Of a DNA stretch of 64,000 nt, positions 61,801 to 64,000 are shown piece after piece (the stretch's first letter is position 1; each line of letters opens with the position of its first letter). The stretch is from assembly GCA_964017185.1 (NCBI GenBank), contig OZ024870.1, positions 58,816,812 to 58,880,811 on the forward strand, read 5' to 3'. The notes beneath the pieces were generated by a model. That model was not told where the DNA came from. It saw nothing but the letters and a program-made list of their open reading frames with translations, and did no database searches. The DNA is from Rugalucina vietnamica. Its lineage: Eukaryota; Mollusca; Bivalvia; Lucinida; Lucinidae. A program made the translations under genes and the position numbers.

Positions 61801-63642
61801 CAGGGTGGTGACAAAATCTGTGAGGTTCTCCTCAACCTGATCAACTGTTTACTAGATCTGGACATAATAGAGAGAAAGGGGGACAACTCAGAGAAGAAAG
61901 GGGTGGATAAACAGAAGGACGAAGAAGGAGAGGGGGGTGGGGTGAAGAAAGAGAGCATGACAGCATTTGGTTTAGCTATGGACAGTATTGTTAGGTACAA
62001 ATGAGCTTTATTGTAAGAAAATTGTCTCTTTTTTTTTTTAGCAAGTTGAACACAAACCAGTCTGTATGTAGCCATTAAACAAGTTTGTGGCTTGAAATTT
62101 TTAATACAAGAAATAATACTTGGTTGTGAAAAAGTAGCCATTTCAAAGATGGCAATGTCGAAGCAAAGTCTCACAAAATCACAATTTAATGGAGTGAATA
62201 ATGGTGTAAAGCTGTCAAACTTATCCAAAAGGATTGCAACAAAAATCATGTTTGAATAATCCTATATTTTTATTATCTAAACACATGTCTTAAACTAGCT
62301 TCCACAAATAAGAAGCAAATCTCAACGTTTCCAACCTTGTATTTCATTGAATAATATATAAGTTGCTTTCCAGTGTCTACAAATCGTTAGGATGCCCTCA
62401 TGGTTGTGGGGATGGTCTGAGAGGTCGTCATGGTGATAACCTCCGACAGAAAGGTCACAGTTGCCTACAGAGGTTACAGCGTGTCAATCCTTCACACTTC
62501 CGGAGCTACATGCAGGAATCTATTAAGACCCGGCCAATTCAGGAGATGGTGGACTTCTTCCACGCTTTCCTAGGATTTTGTGTCGACCCTGTCCTCATAC
62601 TGCAGGCTTCACATAGTAAGTATTGTCACTATTTGAGCCTGTGCATGAGAAAACCAACAATTTGGGGTTCCGACAAGGTCCGACACAAACCGGGCTGTAC
62701 AGTCACAGAAGATGGTTAGAGGTTGGAAATTTTGGATTTAGAAAGTAGAGGAATTGTACTCTCCGTGTAGCGAAAACAAAGGCACTGATCAGCTTCGCAG
62801 TAACTGCGAAGCTGATCTGCGCCTTTGTTTTCGCCTATGCAGATTGTTGGTTTTCCCTTGCGGTGGCTCATTTCGAGATTTAGAAAGGAGTTGGCTGGTT
62901 GTAGGGGACTGGAATTTAGGTATAATTCATTTGCTTAGCTCAAAAGTATGTGTTGATGAAACTTCCATATAATCTTTTTTTCTGGACAGCAACAAATAAT
63001 AAATATGATACAGTCTCAAAAAAGAGAAGAATACATTAATAAAATCTTAACACTTATGAGCAAGATAAATATATATGAGATATGTCATGAGAAAAACAAC
63101 ATTTTGCATAAGCGAAAACAGGCGCAGATCAGCTTCGCAGTAATTGGGAAGCTGATCAGCACCTTTGTTTTGGCTACACGGATAGTACAATTGCTATACT
63201 TTCTAAATCCAAAATTTCCAGCCTCTTACCATCTAACGTGCTTGTACAGCTCTGTTTGTGTTGGACCTGTTCAAAAACCACATTGTTGGTTTTCTCATGA
63301 CGTGGCTCAGCTGAACATGAAAATGGCAATGAGGCACATGATAAAAGTTATGCAGTAAGCAGAATTCAGGCAAGTATGCCTATCTGCAGGCTGGTCAGAC
63401 CTTTGCTGCATGAACAGACCAAGTGTGAGACTCAAATCATAAATGAAATACATTGTATCATTCCGATGTACAAATCACAAAGAGTCACATGTCAAGGACG
63501 CTTTGCTGAGGGATCCCAAATTTGTGATTTTAGTTAAGTATTTGTAACTTGTGATTTTAGTTCAGTATTTGTGACTTTGCAGGCGGGAAGAAATCTAGTA
63601 TTGCATCAGGTGCTAGTGGGGCCAGCCCGGGAGCCACTGCAG
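55808..63642 (+). CDS. UNC80: UNC80, NALCN channel complex scaffold, 5' part, spliced
   Basis: Seven plus-strand exons (55808-55899, 57641-57689, 58316-58411, 59634-61547, 61777-61994, 62374-62615, 63583-63642) join with consistent phases into about 890 residues. UNC80 is a very large (~3,200-residue in vertebrates) helical scaffold that binds UNC79 and the NALCN sodium-leak channel at the plasma membrane, setting resting excitability. The family match is clear: LPIQTFFWRQTS then PFIRPKLGK near the N-terminus, SFERVVVQN, QSVSRWKVIQVSFPHVMHAC, TKLLYTLHWIILDA, FVYLFAPLV, IWQPMW, YFDVAVLQCL, and later YKSLGCPHGCGDG and VDFFHAFLGFCVDPV. All follow the order of human UNC80 as I remember it. The start ATG is set by the MPKRK N-terminus (human MVKRK). 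Exon 4 is unusually large and contains a Cys-rich insertion. The gene continues past the right edge. Confidence 0.95.
55900..57640. other. UNC80 intron 1
   Basis: 1.74 kb. GGGTCGTTCAAAAAGTATTG near 57199 resembles a mariner-type terminus, but its partner was not found. A G run occurs at about 57072-57081. No extra exon seen. Confidence 0.6.
57641..57689 (+). CDS. UNC80: UNC80 exon 2 (49 bp)
   Basis: Acceptor TTCTTTTTTCAG; donor TGTGTG|GTAAGC. Encodes PFIRPKLGKLCDASCV; phase 2 in, 0 out. Confidence 0.95.
57690..58315. other. UNC80 intron 2 with a foldback repeat
   Basis: Only the hairpin at 58099-58166 stands out; an 11-T run lies near 57970. Confidence 0.6.
58099..58166. repeat. 68-bp foldback hairpin in UNC80 intron 2
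   Basis: GGCAAACAGTCTAGCCCCAG then ATGGGATGCCGC pairs with GCGGCATCCCATCTGGGTCT then ATTCTGTTTGC across a 5-base AGAAC loop; about 31-bp arms with few mismatches. Confidence 0.9.
58316..58411 (+). CDS. UNC80: UNC80 exon 3 (96 bp)
   Basis: Acceptor TATCCCTACAG; donor TTCAG|GTGAGA. 32 codons, phase 0 to 0: SFERVVVQNILHGQPPNL, CEALQSVSRWKVIQ. Confidence 0.95.
58412..59633. other. UNC80 intron 3 with AACCTCTTTATAACA repeats and an R3 MITE
   Basis: Between 58425 and 58740 a word group (CAACCTCTTTATAACATG, GTTTTGGGTATAA, TTGCTATATA) recurs imperfectly two to three times. R3 follows at 59271-59516. The 114-residue frame at 59052-59396 overlaps R3 and is spurious. Confidence 0.6.
59271..59516. mobile_element. 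R3 MITE, copy 2, in UNC80 intron 3
   Basis: CATGCTCAGCTCAGCTGAGA, TAAAATGCCAACAATTGTTG and TTATAACCTCGGGGCCTGGT match the copy at 33383. The left terminal repeat is eroded (GGACCTGGTACTTTTC). It ends about 118 bp before exon 4. Confidence 0.85.
59634..61547 (+). CDS. UNC80: UNC80 exon 4 (1914 bp, 638 codons)
   Basis: Acceptor CTATTTTCAG; donor CTGCAG|GTATGT; phase 0 to 0. It covers residues 80-717: VSFPHVMHACAALLENRR helix, TKLLYTLHWIILDA, LFVYLFAPLVNTLEDSDF, NGLRIWQPMWDYQQP, a CxxC...CxC segment (293-313), SASYFDVAVLQCLFCLQWS, then about 300 residues of Ser/Pro-rich, probably disordered linker. The last part, RSMTDSNITYQPEEEV...IQRNGRLNYKVILQ, re-enters the conserved helical region. Confidence 0.95.
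61548..61776. other. UNC80 intron 4 (229 bp)
   Basis: Ends with CATGTACTTTTAG acceptor. Nothing else seen. Confidence 0.8.
61777..61994 (+). CDS. UNC80: UNC80 exon 5 (218 bp)
   Basis: 72 codons plus 2 bases. AVHFVAKNQGGDKICEVLL, NLINCLLDLDII, then a charged Lys/Glu/Gly linker, then MTAFGLAMDSIV. Donor GTTAG|GTACAA. The helix pair matches the vertebrate AVYLVLNHD...ICDVALNIVECLLQLG region in position. Confidence 0.93.
61995..62373. other. UNC80 intron 5 (379 bp)
   Basis: Ends TTGCTTTCCAG. A T run near 62031; ACACAAACCAGTCTGTATG near 62050 may be an R1 scrap. Confidence 0.7.
62374..62615 (+). CDS. UNC80: UNC80 exon 6 (242 bp)
   Basis: Phase 2 in, 1 out. VYKSLGCPHGCGDGLRGRHG, LQRLQRVNPSHFRSYMQES and MVDFFHAFLGFCVDPV are strongly UNC80-like. 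Donor CACATA|GTAAGT. Confidence 0.95.
62631..62872 (+). repeat. R1 repeat, forward, 16 bp after UNC80 exon 6
   Basis: TTTGAGCCTGTGCATGAGAA ... TTCCCTTGCGGTGGCTCATT with a perfect hairpin (CAGCTTCGCAGTAACTGCGA AGCTG). Confidence 0.9.
63073..63309 (-). repeat. R1 repeat, reverse, in UNC80 intron 6
   Basis: ATGAGATATGTCATGAGAAA ... TTCTCATGACGTGGCTCAG; opposite orientation to the copy 200 bp upstream. Confidence 0.9.
63583..63642 (+). CDS. UNC80: UNC80 probable exon 7 (60 bp)
   Basis: Acceptor TGACTTTGCAG and open frame in the phase required by exon 6. It gives SGKKSSIASGASGASPGA then TAG(ly) in a low-complexity linker where vertebrate UNC80 also has a variable linker. The donor GCAG|GTTGCT is weak. 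It could be an alternative exon. Confidence 0.65.
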
Positions 63643-64000
63643 GTTGCTAAAAATAGAGCGACCCTGCTTTTTTACCATGCATGATCAATTTTCAGCACTG
63701 ATAACTTTTTGAACAACCCTTTTTATTTATTTGCAGCTCTTAGATTTATTTCGTTTTGAACTAGGTTTTATAGCATGCTAAGCCTAAAGATGCTAGGTCT
63801 TTGATCCATTTAAGGCATTTTCGTAAATGAATGTGGCTGTTGTTTTTGTAAATTTTTGGAAAAATACCAAAAGTTATTTTCATTTCATACAACTGGCATG
63901 ATTGAATACATGTATATAGCATTTATAGTCTTACTGTTTGCCTAAAAAGGGTGTCCATAATCCCTTTGAGGAAACACACTGTCCAAAAACTTTAAAGTGA
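63643..64000. other. UNC80 intron 7, incomplete
   Basis: AT-rich; no further exon recognised before the window ends. Confidence 0.5.

Noticed and set aside
60242-62249. Minus-strand frames of 75-155 residues over the UNC80 exons
   Set aside because: Shadow frames opposite conserved UNC80 coding exons; no splice logic or recognisable motif.

Overview
This is animal (metazoan) nuclear DNA, AT-rich and intron-rich. It most likely comes from a bivalve mollusc. The basis is two spliced, highly conserved animal genes set in very repeat-dense introns. The repeats include 'pearl'-type elements (terminal inverted repeats, about 155-bp tandem cores, then a GACG/GACA microsatellite), which are characteristic of bivalves. 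I could not run a search, so the species is not named.

Two host genes are arranged head to head. On the minus strand, exons at 47513-47432, 40864-40821, 34731-34570, 19167-19092 and 14312-13707 join with compatible phases. Together they encode a protein start that resembles the N-terminus of the centrosomal protein CEP350. A likely non-coding first exon lies at about 51175-51135, and the gene runs off the left edge. On the plus strand, exons at 55808-55899, 57641-57689, 58316-58411, 59634-61547, 61777-61994, 62374-62615 and probably 63583-63642 encode the N-terminal ~890 residues of UNC80. UNC80 is the large scaffold of the NALCN sodium-leak channel complex. The gene runs off the right edge.

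The two 5' ends were once only about 0.3 kb apart, which suggests a shared bidirectional promoter. A LINE-type retrotransposon (51186-55503, 10-bp target duplication, intact 1063-codon endonuclease/reverse transcriptase ORF on the minus strand) now sits between them. It carries a nested MULE-like MITE of its own (54910-55494, 10-bp target duplication).

Everything else is intronic or flanking repeat DNA. Family names used here: R1 = ~240-bp MITE-like repeat with GAGCCGCCTCGTGGG-type ends and an internal GCTGATCAGC hairpin, about 24 copies in both orientations. R2 = ~280-bp repeat with a central GGTTCTAACG palindrome, 5 copies. R3 = CCAGGCCCCGAGGTTATAA-ended MITE, 2 copies. R4 = foldback built on a TGGATAGACAAATCTGTCC arm, 2 copies. 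Also present are tRNA-derived SINEs with target duplications; a hAT-like element (11234-12599); Harbinger-like elements (22532-22814 and 29721-33287, the latter containing a mariner-like element that contains a LINE fragment); a TTAA-flanked element (38144-39087); a 2.1-kb, 32-bp-unit minisatellite (25905-28065) with an identical 411-bp internal duplication; and several long perfect hairpins. A decayed copy of one CEP350-like exon lies just beside the functional exon (34761-34852). No RNA genes other than SINE heads, no CRISPR, and no prokaryotic features were seen.
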